NCBI GenBank assembly: GCA_017306245.1
Contig: JAFKIY010000001.1
Coordinates: forward strand, 496,001 to 560,000
Reading direction: 5' to 3'
Source of the DNA: Micrococcales bacterium
Lineage (GTDB): Bacteria; Actinomycetota; Actinomycetes; Actinomycetales; Microbacteriaceae
Length of the DNA: 64,000 bases
Positions 1 to 8,159 of this stretch are shown piece after piece (within the stretch, counting starts at the first letter, position 1; every line of letters starts with the position of its first letter). The notes under the pieces were generated by a model. That model did no database searches. It saw nothing but the letters and a program-made list of their open reading frames with translations, and was not told the origin of the DNA. The position numbers and the translations under genes are program-made.

Positions 1-354
1 GATCGACAGGTCTCCATCGCGCTCACCGGAAGCATGGCCGCCTACGACTGGGGCGTCGACGGCCGCCGCTTCGACATGAGCGACCCGCTCCGAGGCGCAC
101 ATGAGATCCGGCAGGGGGAGCGTGTCCGGCTCACGATCGACAACCAGACGACGATGTGGCATCCCTTCCATCTGCACGGTCACACCTACCAGCATCAAGA
201 CGGCGGCCCCCGGAAGGACACCTCGATCATCCTGCCGCAACAGACCCTCACCGTCGACTTCGACGCCGACAACCCCGGCCTCTGGGTCGCCCACTGCCAC
301 AACATCTACCACGCAGAAACCGGCATGACCACGGTGATCGGCTATCGGGCGTGA
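1..354 (+). CDS. Multicopper oxidase, C-terminal fragment
   Basis: The reading frame is open from base 1, so this is the last 117 residues of a gene beginning outside the window. It contains the C-terminal cupredoxin domain of a laccase/CueO-type multicopper oxidase: HPFHLHGH at about residues 54-61 and HCHNIYHAETGM near the end. These are the classic type 1/2/3 copper ligands, including the axial Met. The family oxidises Cu(I), phenols or metals with reduction of O2 to water, usually outside the membrane. The missing N-terminus prevents choosing between copper-detoxifying oxidase and laccase. No downstream gene is in the same direction until 2234. Confidence 0.9.
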   Translation, partial: DRQVSIALTGSMAAYDWGVDGRRFDMSDPLRGAHEIRQGERVRLTIDNQTTMWHPFHLHGHTYQHQDGGPRKDTSIILPQQTLTVDFDADNPGLWVAHCHNIYHAETGMTTVIGYRA

Positions 355-509
355 CTACGGACCCGGTCACGACAGTGAACAGGTAACAGCGCCGTCGACC
401 GGACGGGGGCCGTGGGTCAATGCGGTGTGACCGCATCGTCACACGACGCGGCTTGATTGTCGGTCAGCCTGGCCGCGCCGCAGCCGCTGACGGCACCGCA
501 GAAGCGGTC

Positions 510-567
510 GTCCGTCCCGTCCGAAAACCTGTCCGTTTACCGCCCGTAGCCGTCCGTAAACGTCCAG
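510..567. repeat. Cluster of GTCCG-containing short repeats
   Basis: Five GTCC-starting units occur at 510, 519, 531, 552 and 562. Three are close 10-mer variants: GTCCGAAAAC (519), GTCCGTTTAC (531) and GTCCGTAAAC (552). The TTTAC and TAAAC versions make a small inverted relationship. Spacings are irregular (9, 12, 21, 10), so this is not a tandem array. It could be a protein or recombinase binding site, or chance in GC-rich DNA; no function is assigned. Confidence 0.4.
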
Positions 568-574
568 AGGTAGA

Positions 575-610
575 CTGAGCCCCAGACGGCGACTGCCGCC
601 TGGGGCTCAG
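575..610. terminator. Long hairpin between convergent genes, probable bidirectional terminator
   Basis: The arm CTGAGCCCCAGACGGC (575-590) pairs with GCCGCCTGGGGCTCAG (595-610) around a GACT tetraloop: a 16-bp stem with one mismatch. It sits 51 bp past the glnA stop and 220 bp past the multicopper oxidase stop. Neither side has a U-tract, which is common for actinobacterial terminators. Its position between convergent genes supports a terminator role. Confidence 0.6.
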
Positions 611-660
611 TAAATTGCTGGCCTCTGAGACCGGGAGTGCGGTCCCAAAACCCCTCGGAA

Positions 661-2085
661 TCAGACCCCGAAGTACAGCTCGTACTCGTACGGGTGCGGT
701 CGCAGCGACATGGGCGCAAGTTCCTTTTCGCGCTTGTACGCGATCCAGGTGTCGATGAGGTCCTGCGTGAACACGCCGCCTTCGAGCAGGAAGTCGTGGT
801 CCGCTTCAAGCTCGCGCAGCACGGCATCGAGGGTCACCGGCAGCTGGGGGATGCTCTTCGCTTCCTCCGGGGGCAGCTCGTACAGGTCCTTGTCGATCGG
901 GTCGAGCGGCTCGATCTTGTTGCGGATCCCGTCGAGCCCGGCCATGAGCTGGGCCGCGAACGCGAGATACGGGTTGCCGGAGGCATCCGGGCACCGGAAC
1001 TCGATGCGCTTGGCTTTCGGGTTCGTGCCCGTGATCGGGATGCGGATCGCCGCGGAGCGGTTTCCGGCCGAGTACACGAGGTTGATGGGCGCTTCGTAGC
1101 CTTTCACGAGCCTGCGGTAACTGTTGATCGTCGGGTTCGTGAATGCGAGAACTGCCGGTGCGTGCTTCAGGAGCCCGCCGATGTACCAGCGCGCGATGTC
1201 GGAAAGTCCGCCGTACCCGCTTTCGTCGTAAAACAGCGGCTTGCCGTCGTTCCACAGGGACTGGTGGGTGTGCATCCCGGATCCGTTGTCGCCGTACAGC
1301 GGCTTCGGCATGAACGTCGCGGTTTTGCCCCACTGCTCTGCGGTGTTCTTGACGATGTACTTGAACTTCAGGATGTCGTCAGCCGAGTGCACCATCGTGT
1401 CGAACCGGTAATTGATCTCGGCCTGGCCGCCTGAACCCACCTCGTGGTGCGCGCGCTCCAGGACGAGGCCGGCGTCGATGAGCTTGAGACTGATGTCGTC
1501 GCGCAGGTCGGCCTGCTTGTCCACCGGGCTCACCGGGAAGTAACCGCCCTTGAACGGGGTCTTGTTCGCCAGGTTGCCGCCCTCTTCGACGCGACCCGTG
1601 TTCCAGGCACCTTCCTCGGAGTCCACGGAGAAGAAACTGGAGTTCTGTTTCACGTCGTACCGCACGTCATCGAAAATGTAGAACTCGGCTTCCGGCGCGA
1701 AATACGCGGTGTCGGCGATGCCGGTGGATGCGAGGTACTTTTCTGCCTTGCGCGCCACCTGGCGTGGATCCCTCCCGTACACTTCGCCGTTGCGCGGGTT
1801 GTAGATGTCGAACACCATGATGAGGGTGCGCTCGACCCGGAACGGGTCGATGTAGGCCGTGCTGATGTCCGGAATCAACTGCATGTCCGACTCGTGGATG
1901 GAGGCGAAACCGCGGATCGAGGAGCCATCGAACAGCTGCCCGACGCTGAAGAAGTCGTCGTCGACGGACGCCGCCGGAATGTTGAAGTGCTGCTGCACCC
2001 CCGGGAGGTCGGTGAATCGAACATCGAGGAATTTGACGTCGGTGTCCTTGATGAACTTGAGCACTTCGGACGGGTTACTGAACAT
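661..2085 (-). CDS. glnA: Glutamine synthetase type I
   Basis: GlnA condenses ammonium and glutamate to glutamine using ATP and is the central nitrogen-assimilation enzyme, a cytoplasmic dodecamer. The 474-residue length is normal for GSI-beta. [33 protein letters not shown] and [16 protein letters not shown] are the expected active-site segments. DLYELPPEE near residues 400-408 contains the adenylylation tyrosine (about Y402), so GlnE control is likely. The ATG is preceded by AGGGAG at good spacing. Four 5-mers at 11-bp period upstream (2174-2211) look like a GlnR operator. It is divergent from the RDD gene. Confidence 0.98.
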   Translation of the reverse strand: MFSNPSEVLKFIKDTDVKFLDVRFTDLPGVQQHFNIPAASVDDDFFSVGQLFDGSSIRGFASIHESDMQLIPDISTAYIDPFRVERTLIMVFDIYNPRNGEVYGRDPRQVARKAEKYLASTGIADTAYFAPEAEFYIFDDVRYDVKQNSSFFSVDSEEGAWNTGRVEEGGNLANKTPFKGGYFPVSPVDKQADLRDDISLKLIDAGLVLERAHHEVGSGGQAEINYRFDTMVHSADDILKFKYIVKNTAEQWGKTATFMPKPLYGDNGSGMHTHQSLWNDGKPLFYDESGYGGLSDIARWYIGGLLKHAPAVLAFTNPTINSYRRLVKGYEAPINLVYSAGNRSAAIRIPITGTNPKAKRIEFRCPDASGNPYLAFAAQLMAGLDGIRNKIEPLDPIDKDLYELPPEEAKSIPQLPVTLDAVLRELEADHDFLLEGGVFTQDLIDTWIAYKREKELAPMSLRPHPYEYELYFGV

Positions 2086-2173
2086 GCGCTGACTCCCTGT
2101 TGGTGGTTCCGGTCCCGGTTGCCTGGTGTGGCCAGACTTGCTTGTGTAGCCAGAAAAAGAGTACGGGGGCGCG

Positions 2174-2211
2174 GTTTCGCACCGGTATCACCCGTGTTTC
2201 GGTCGTGTTTC
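2174..2211 (-). promoter_or_regulatory. GlnR-type operator array upstream of glnA
   Basis: Read on the minus strand, four pentamers occur exactly 11 bp apart: GAAAC (2211-2207), GAAAC (2200-2196), GATAC (2189-2185) and GAAAC (2178-2174), each separated by six bases. The actinobacterial GlnR site has the form gTnAc-N6-GaAAc, doubled at the same period, so both spacing and b-half-sites fit; the a-half-sites have A instead of T at position 2. The array ends 89 bp upstream of the glnA ATG. Assignment to GlnR is inference. Confidence 0.65.
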
Positions 2212-2233
2212 GCGTCTCACCTAGGATCGGAGG

Positions 2234-2650
2234 GTGCCCGTAGCCGATTCCCCGCCGTCGCCCGCCGAGCAGCGATGGCCGGGCGAACGGCTCGGGTTGC
2301 CGCAGTCGGGGCCGAGATCCATCGCACGCCCCGGGCGCCGGATCGGAGCGCTCATCGTCGACTGGGGGCTGAGCGTCCTCGTGTCCGTGGCATTCTTCCG
2401 CTATGACGCGTTCGCGACCCTCGGCATTTTCGCGCTGACCCAGATCGTGTTCCTCACCATGGTCAACGGCAGCATCGGGCACGTCATGTTCCGGATGCGC
2501 GCCGTCCCGATCGCGGGCGGCTGGATCGGGGTGTGGCGTCCGATCGTGCGAACGCTTCTGCTGTGCGTCGTGATTCCCGCACTGATCTGGGACAGGGATC
2601 AGCGCGGACTGCACGACAAGGCGGCCGGAACCGTCCTCGTCGTCCGCTGA
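2234..2650 (+). CDS. RDD family membrane protein
   Basis: The 138-residue protein has a Pro-rich cytoplasmic start, the Arg of the RDD family at GRRIGALIVDWGLS (about residues 34-47), two to three hydrophobic helices, and DRDQRGLHDKAAGTVLV at the C-terminus, matching the family's closing motif. The function of RDD proteins in this location is not established. The gene sits between glnA and DUF4191 as in Mycobacterium. It starts with GTG 6 bases after a TAGGAT hexamer (2222-2227), suggesting a leaderless transcript, although GGAGG directly abuts the start. Confidence 0.88.
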   Translation: MPVADSPPSPAEQRWPGERLGLPQSGPRSIARPGRRIGALIVDWGLSVLVSVAFFRYDAFATLGIFALTQIVFLTMVNGSIGHVMFRMRAVPIAGGWIGVWRPIVRTLLLCVVIPALIWDRDQRGLHDKAAGTVLVVR

Positions 2651-2700
2651 CGCTCCGGAAACCGGCCCTCGCACCGCGTGATCGCACATCGGGTCGGGGA

Positions 2701-3417
2701 TCAGACGCGTCGCTGTGCGCGCGCCTTCATCGGGTCGATCCCCTTCGGAATTGGAAGGTTCGGCCCCTTGTGCAGTGAGCTGACGCGGTTGCTCACGGCA
2801 TAGACCTCCGCCTTGTTCAACGCCTTCTTGAACCGGCCGAGGCGGCGGGCGAGTTTGTGCAGCGGGATGGAATCCTCATCCGGCCCGACATGGAGCACGT
2901 TGATGGGGACGTTCGGAAGAATGCGGGAGATCTTGCGACGCTCGTCGTCCACCATCTTTTGCGTGCGGGTCTCAGGACCCTCCCCGATGAGCACGACGCC
3001 GCCCTTCCCGACCGCGCGGTACACCGCATCCTGGGTTTTGGGGCTGATGGCGATGGGCATTTCGCTTCCGGTCCAGCCGCGGGGGAGCGAGCTTTTCAGC
3101 ACGGCTCCGACGGCGCCCGGCTGGCCGGCGATCTGCGAGTACGCCGCGCGCTCTGCCTTGCGGCCGAGGATGACGAGAAACGCCAGCAGACCGCCCAGAA
3201 CGCCGGCGACAATCCACAGGATCAAACCGGGGACATTCCCGGGGGACAGGATCAGACCGAGCACGATGCCCACGAGCACGGGGAGCGCAAACCCGAGCGC
3301 CATCCACCAGATCGCCGTCGAGTCGTACCGTCGGGTCATTTGGAAAACCTGGTACATCTGCTTGAGGCGACCGGGCTCTTTCGCGGACTTCGGGCTGGAT
3401 TTGCTCGTTCGTGCCAT
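2701..3417 (-). CDS. DUF4191 family membrane protein
   Basis: The predicted protein has 238 residues starting MARTSKSSPKSAKEPG; a longer frame upstream would run through the divergent gene and was not used. It has a short basic N-terminus, two adjacent transmembrane helices at about residues 40-85, then a soluble C-terminal domain with VGKGGVVLIGEGP and a basic tail. DUF4191 proteins are conserved in Actinobacteria next to lipoate/2-oxo-acid dehydrogenase genes and glnA; their role is unknown. The gene is divergent from the pseudokinase gene at 3527. Confidence 0.88.
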   Translation of the reverse strand: MARTSKSSPKSAKEPGRLKQMYQVFQMTRRYDSTAIWWMALGFALPVLVGIVLGLILSPGNVPGLILWIVAGVLGGLLAFLVILGRKAERAAYSQIAGQPGAVGAVLKSSLPRGWTGSEMPIAISPKTQDAVYRAVGKGGVVLIGEGPETRTQKMVDDERRKISRILPNVPINVLHVGPDEDSIPLHKLARRLGRFKKALNKAEVYAVSNRVSSLHKGPNLPIPKGIDPMKARAQRRV

Positions 3418-3526
3418 GCCGTCAACGATACCGGCTCTCCTCCTGCGCATGCACCGCATGCCGGCGGAGTGCACACCACGGCGCCCAATCGCGTTGAGCG
3501 CGGCGCCGGTGTCCGACGATGGCAGG

Positions 3527-5065
3527 GTGGATACGCTCGGCGGATATCGGCTCGTCAGAAAGCTGGGCTCGGGATCGAGCGCCGAGGTGTGGCTGGGCAG
3601 CGACGGTTCGCACTCCGCAGCGCTCAAGGTGTACCGGCCCGGAGCGGACACCGCGAGGATTGATGCCGAAATTGAGGCGCTCGGGCGTGCGTCGCATCGC
3701 CATCTGCTGACGCTCGATGACCTGTCGACGGGCCCGGATGGCCTGCCGTGCCTCATCCTGCAGCGCCTTTCGACGTTCAGCCTCGGCCGGCTTCTGGCGG
3801 CCCGCCAGCCCGCCGCGGGGGAAGCGGTCACGATTCTCGCCCCGCTCGCGGCCGCCATCGCGGAACTTCATCGCGTCGGCGTCGCCCACGGTGCGGTGGC
3901 GCCCCGAGCGGTGCTTTTCGACGAGTCCGGCGCTCCCGTCCTGGCGCGATTCGGTTCTGCCGAGCTGTTCGGGGACTTCCCGGAGGAATCGGCACCCGCG
4001 AGTCTGCCGCCGGCTCTGCTCGCGCAGGAGCGCGCTGTGTCCGCCGATCTCGATCGACTCGTCGAATTGTGCGTGTCGACCCTTGGACGCGCGGGTGGCG
4101 ACGTGACGCGCTGGCTCGCCACCGAATCCGAGCGGGCGCCGGATTCGTTTCCACGGGAACTCGCGGATCGGCTCTTTTCCCTCGCGACCCCGAGTCCGGT
4201 GTTTCTTACCGTGGGGGACCGCGGCGATGGGCGCGGCAGCGCGCCGGATTCGCTGCGGCCGCACAGGGGTGACACCACGGCGGCATTGCCGCTTTCCGCG
4301 GCGAACGAGGACGCCAACCTCCCGGCACGTCCGCCGAGCGGGGGCATTCTCGCGGAGGTCCTCGGGGTGCTGCACATGCCGGAATCGATGTCGAGCGCGA
4401 TCGTCGGCCGGTTCGCCGGAATCTGGGCCACCTGGTCGATCCCTGCGCTGAAAGTGAGAATCGCGGCTGTGCTGCGCCCGGTGCGGAAACCCGTGTGGAT
4501 CATCGCTGCGGCCGTGGCGGCGGCCATTGTCGCGTTCACCGCGTTCGTGCCCGCTCAGACCGGAACCGGGGCAGGCGCTCGCACCGGGCCTCCCGCTGCG
4601 AGTCCGGGGCCTGTGGTTCCGAGCCCGGCGGCCCCCGTGCAGGAACGGGGTGCGGCCGGTGCCGACCCCGCCATCGTCGGCGACGATCCCGTCGCGGCCG
4701 GCATGGCACTGTTGCGCGCCCGCGCCGAGTGTTTCGACTCCGCGTCAGTCCTGTGCCTTGACGCGGTCGACCAGCAGGGCTCCTCGGCAATGGAATCCGA
4801 CGGCTACCGGATCCGAATTCGCCAGGCGGCAGGCGGCCCGAAACCCCAACTCAGCTCGATCGTCGAGGGTTCGCCAGTTCATCCAGGCGCGCTTCAACTC
4901 GCGGTCGTAGAGCGCCTGGGAGACACGGTGCTGCTGTCGCTCTCCCTCGCCGCAGAAGCGGGTGCGGCATCGGCGACCGGAGCCCCCGCATCGCTCCTGC
5001 TCATTCGGGGTGACCGCGGTTGGCGGATTCGCGACCTGATCGCTGCCGATCAGGCTTCAGGGTAG
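3527..5065 (+). CDS. Membrane-anchored protein kinase-like protein, predicted pseudokinase
   Basis: The 512-residue protein has an N-terminal Ser/Thr-kinase-like fold: Gly-rich loop LGSGSSAEVW (about residues 13-22), the ATP-anchoring Lys in AALKVY (about K34) and a helix-C Glu. The catalytic loop is HGAVAPRAV (from about residue 121) instead of HRDxKxxN, and DFG is replaced by RFG (about 141-143), so the catalytic Asp and metal-binding Asp are missing. One transmembrane helix (about 323-344) leads to a Pro/Ala-rich spacer and an external domain with two Cys (CFDSASVLC). The GTG at 3527 was chosen by position; GTG 3509 is an in-frame alternative. It probably senses or scaffolds rather than phosphorylates. 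Confidence 0.8.
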   Translation: MDTLGGYRLVRKLGSGSSAEVWLGSDGSHSAALKVYRPGADTARIDAEIEALGRASHRHLLTLDDLSTGPDGLPCLILQRLSTFSLGRLLAARQPAAGEAVTILAPLAAAIAELHRVGVAHGAVAPRAVLFDESGAPVLARFGSAELFGDFPEESAPASLPPALLAQERAVSADLDRLVELCVSTLGRAGGDVTRWLATESERAPDSFPRELADRLFSLATPSPVFLTVGDRGDGRGSAPDSLRPHRGDTTAALPLSAANEDANLPARPPSGGILAEVLGVLHMPESMSSAIVGRFAGIWATWSIPALKVRIAAVLRPVRKPVWIIAAAVAAAIVAFTAFVPAQTGTGAGARTGPPAASPGPVVPSPAAPVQERGAAGADPAIVGDDPVAAGMALLRARAECFDSASVLCLDAVDQQGSSAMESDGYRIRIRQAAGGPKPQLSSIVEGSPVHPGALQLAVVERLGDTVLLSLSLAAEAGAASATGAPASLLLIRGDRGWRIRDLIAADQASG

Positions 5066-5078
5066 CGCACGGCTCCGG

Positions 5079-6629
5079 TCAATTCAGGCCGAGCGCTCCG
5101 GCGAAGTCTCCCGACTCCAGGCGCTCCTTCACCGCAACGAGGAATCGAGCGGCGTCCGCGCCGTCCACGATGCGGTGATCGTAGGACAGCGCGAGGTAGG
5201 CCATGGAGCGGATTGCGATCGCGTCCAGGCCGTTATCCGTGACGACAACCGGCCGCTTCGTGACGATGCCGGTTCCCAGAATTGCGGATTGGGGCAGGAA
5301 CACCACGGGGGTGTCGAACAGGGCGCCCCGCGAACCGGTGTTGGTGACCGTGAAGGTTCCCCCGGCGAGCTCGTCCGGCTTCAACTGGTTGTTGCGCGTG
5401 CGGTCCGCGAGGTCTGCGATCTCCCCGGCGAGCTGGGCGAGATTGAGGTCGCCCGCGTTCCGGATCACCGGTGTGAGCAGGCCGCGCTCGGTGTCGACCG
5501 CGATGCTGATGTTCTCCTGGCCCGGGTACACGATGCTTTCGCCATCGATCGACGCGTTGATGATCGGGAACGCTTTGAGCGCTTCGGCGGCGGCGAGAGT
5601 GAAGAACGGCAGGAAGGTGAGCTTATTGCCGGTCTTCTCGAGGAACTCGGCCTTCACCGAGTCGCGGAAGGCGGAGACGGCCGTGACATCCACTTCGACG
5701 ACGGTGGTGAGCTGAGCGGATGTTTGCATCGACACCACGGCACGTTCCGCGACGACCTTGCGAAGCCGGGACATGGGGACGGTGGTTCCGCGCAGCGGCG
5801 ATGTCTCAAGCGGCTTGCGGGCGGGGGCACTGCCGCCCGCACCGCCGGTCGCGGCCAGGACATCCTGTTTGCGGATGCGGCCGCCGATCCCGGACCCGCT
5901 GATGGTGGAAAGGTCGATTCCGCTCTCGTTCGCAAGCTTGCGCACGAGAGGAGTCACGTACCCCGCGTTCGCCGCCGGACTGGAGGACGGTGCCGCTGGC
6001 GCAGCCGCGGGTGGCGGCGGTGCGGCCGACGCGGCAGGCGCCGGTGCCGATTCGGCGGCGGGCGCCGGTGCGGGTTCGGCGGCGGGTGCCGGTGCTGCGG
6101 AAGCTGGCGCCGGGGGAGCCGGTGGCGCAACGGGTGCGCTCTCCTGAGTCGGCGCGGGTGCCGGTGCGGGCGCCGGAGTCGGCGCGGGGGCAGGGGCTTC
6201 TTCGGCAACGGGCGCGGGTGCTGGCGCTTGCGCGGGTGCCGGCGGTTCCTGCGCGGGTGCTGGCGCGGGCGGCGCGGCCTGCGCCGGTGCCTCCGCGGCG
6301 GGAGCAGGCGCGGCTGGTGCAGCCTGGTCTGGTGCAGCCGGAGCAGGTGCAGCGTCCGCAGCGGGTGAATCCTGCGCCGGCGAACCTCCTGCGCCCACGC
6401 CGATCGTCGCCAGGGGTGTACCCACTTCGACCGTCTCGTCTTCGGCGACGAGGATCGCCTCGAGAACGCCCGCGATCGGCGAAGGGATCTCGGTGTCGAC
6501 TTTGTCCGTCGAAACCTCCACTAAGGGTTCATCGACTTCAACCTGGTCGCCGACTTTCTTCAACCAGCGGGTCACCGTTCCTTCTGTGACACTCTCCCCA
6601 AGTGCCGGGAGGTTGACGGATTCGCTCAT
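5079..6629 (-). CDS. sucB: 2-oxo-acid dehydrogenase E2, dihydrolipoyl acyltransferase
   Basis: This 516-residue E2 subunit transfers acyl groups from lipoyl-lysine to CoA. It has one lipoyl domain (residues 1-75) with the lipoylated Lys in STDKVDTEI (K43), a linker of about 130 residues made almost wholly of Ala and Pro (about 85-215), a peripheral-subunit-binding domain ([15 protein letters not shown], about 220-255), and a catalytic domain ending in [15 protein letters not shown] with the active-site His and Asp. Actinobacterial E2 at this locus can serve both pyruvate and 2-oxoglutarate dehydrogenase, so the substrate is not certain. It is immediately downstream of lpdA. Confidence 0.93.
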   Translation of the reverse strand: MSESVNLPALGESVTEGTVTRWLKKVGDQVEVDEPLVEVSTDKVDTEIPSPIAGVLEAILVAEDETVEVGTPLATIGVGAGGSPAQDSPAADAAPAPAAPDQAAPAAPAPAAEAPAQAAPPAPAPAQEPPAPAQAPAPAPVAEEAPAPAPTPAPAPAPAPTQESAPVAPPAPPAPASAAPAPAAEPAPAPAAESAPAPAASAAPPPPAAAPAAPSSSPAANAGYVTPLVRKLANESGIDLSTISGSGIGGRIRKQDVLAATGGAGGSAPARKPLETSPLRGTTVPMSRLRKVVAERAVVSMQTSAQLTTVVEVDVTAVSAFRDSVKAEFLEKTGNKLTFLPFFTLAAAEALKAFPIINASIDGESIVYPGQENISIAVDTERGLLTPVIRNAGDLNLAQLAGEIADLADRTRNNQLKPDELAGGTFTVTNTGSRGALFDTPVVFLPQSAILGTGIVTKRPVVVTDNGLDAIAIRSMAYLALSYDHRIVDGADAARFLVAVKERLESGDFAGALGLN

Positions 6630-6687
6630 CTGTGATGCTCCTTATATGGCCGAGGCTGTACCAACCAGCATAGTTCCGGTTGCGGGA

Positions 6688-8061
6688 TCACACCGCGTGG
6701 AGGGGTTTTCCGGCGAGCGCCAGAAAAGCCTCTCCGAGTGCTTCATTCTGTGTTGGATGTGCGTGGATCAGCGGGGCGATGTCCTCCGGGTACGCCTCCC
6801 AGTTCACGGCAAGCTGGGCTTCCCCGATGAGCTCGCCGACTCGGGCGCCGATCATGTGGACGCCGACGACCGGGCCGTCGTTCACGCGGACCACCTTGAT
6901 CGAGCCGGAGGTGCCCAGGATGTGGCTCTTGCCGTTCCCAGCCAGGTTGTAGTCGTAGCTCGTGATCTTGTCGTCGCCGTACTCTTCTTTGGCTTTCGAC
7001 TCGGACAGGCCGATTGATGCGACCTCGGGGTCCGAGTAGGTGACCTTGGGGATGTTCGTGTCGGAAATCACGATCGGGTTCAGGCCGGCGATTTCCTCGG
7101 CGACGAAGATCCCGTGCTGGAATCCGCGGTGAGCAAGCTGCAGGCCTGGCACGATGTCGCCGACGGCATAAAGCCCGGGGATGTTGGTTTCCAGACGCTC
7201 ATTGGTGATCACGAAGCCGCGATCCATGGTCACACCGACCTCCTCGAATCCGAGGTTCGCCGTGGAGGGGCCGCGGCCGACGGCGACGAGCAGGATTTCG
7301 GCCTCCACCGTGTCGCCGTTCTCCAGCGTCACGACAACCCCGGAATCGTTCTGGGTGACGCTCTGGAAGCGGACGCCGACGGTGAAGTCGATGCCGCGCT
7401 TGCGGAACGCGCGCTCGAACTGCTTGCTCACGGTCTCGTCCTCGTTGGGGACCAGGTGGGGGAGCGCCTCGATGATGGTGACATCCGCGCCCCACGAACG
7501 CCAGACGCTGGAGAACTCGACCCCGATGACCCCGCCGCCGAGAACCGCAACCTTGCGCGGGACGAAGGGAAGTTCGAGCGCCTGCTCTGACGTGATGACC
7601 CGTCCGCCGATCTCGAGGCCAGGGAGCGAGCGCGAGTACGATCCGGTGGCCAGCACGACATTCTTGCCGGTGATCCGATCGTCGCCGACCTGCACCGCCG
7701 TCGGCGCGACAAGTTTGCCTTCGCCCTCGATGACCGTGATTCCGCGCGTCTTGATGAGCCCCTGGAGGCCCTTGTACTTGCTCGAAACGATTCCTTCGCG
7801 GTAGGCGGTGACGCCCGCGATGTCGATGCCCTCGAACTGGGTGGTTACGCCGAATTTCGCTGACTCTCTCGCGACATCGGCGACCTCGGCCGCGTGCAGG
7901 AGAGCCTTCGTGGGAATGCAGCCGACGTGGAGGCACGTGCCGCCGACTTTGTTCTTCTCGATGAGCGCGACACTCATCCCGAGTTCTGATGCACGGAGAG
8001 CTGCGGCATATCCGCCACTTCCAGCTCCCAGGATGACAAGGTCAAAATTTTGTTCCGACAC
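6688..8061 (-). CDS. lpdA: Dihydrolipoamide dehydrogenase (E3)
   Basis: The FAD enzyme reoxidises dihydrolipoamide on E2 with NAD+. It shows the N-terminal dinucleotide fold ILGAGSGGYAAALRA, the redox-active disulfide GGTCLHVGCIPTK (about residues 40-52), the second nucleotide site VLGGGVIGVEFSS, and the C-terminal His-Glu pair in HAHPTQNEALGEA. Starting at GTG 8061 gives 457 residues, the usual length; ATG 8097 would add 12 unconserved residues. It lies upstream of sucB in the same direction (58-bp gap), so E3 and E2 are probably co-transcribed. Confidence 0.96.
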   Translation of the reverse strand: MSEQNFDLVILGAGSGGYAAALRASELGMSVALIEKNKVGGTCLHVGCIPTKALLHAAEVADVARESAKFGVTTQFEGIDIAGVTAYREGIVSSKYKGLQGLIKTRGITVIEGEGKLVAPTAVQVGDDRITGKNVVLATGSYSRSLPGLEIGGRVITSEQALELPFVPRKVAVLGGGVIGVEFSSVWRSWGADVTIIEALPHLVPNEDETVSKQFERAFRKRGIDFTVGVRFQSVTQNDSGVVVTLENGDTVEAEILLVAVGRGPSTANLGFEEVGVTMDRGFVITNERLETNIPGLYAVGDIVPGLQLAHRGFQHGIFVAEEIAGLNPIVISDTNIPKVTYSDPEVASIGLSESKAKEEYGDDKITSYDYNLAGNGKSHILGTSGSIKVVRVNDGPVVGVHMIGARVGELIGEAQLAVNWEAYPEDIAPLIHAHPTQNEALGEAFLALAGKPLHAV

Positions 8062-8159
8062 CGGGCGACTCCCTCGAGTTTCAGCCTGTTCACGCACCCG
8101 TACGCTGGCGAGCGCGGCGGGGGATTGGTCCGACAGGTTTTCCTGCCACCTCGACTTTA

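Larger units (their letters stand above)
355..660. other. Non-coding interval between multicopper oxidase and glnA
   Basis: This 306-bp interval lies between two convergent genes. I find no convincing gene in it. It holds a cluster of GTCCG-containing 10-mers (510-567) and a long hairpin (575-610), listed separately. The composition is otherwise ordinary high-GC. Confidence 0.6.

Noticed and set aside
8062..8097. ATG 8097 as the lpdA start
   Set aside because: It adds 12 residues with no conservation; GTG 8061 gives the family's usual N-terminus just before the dinucleotide fold.
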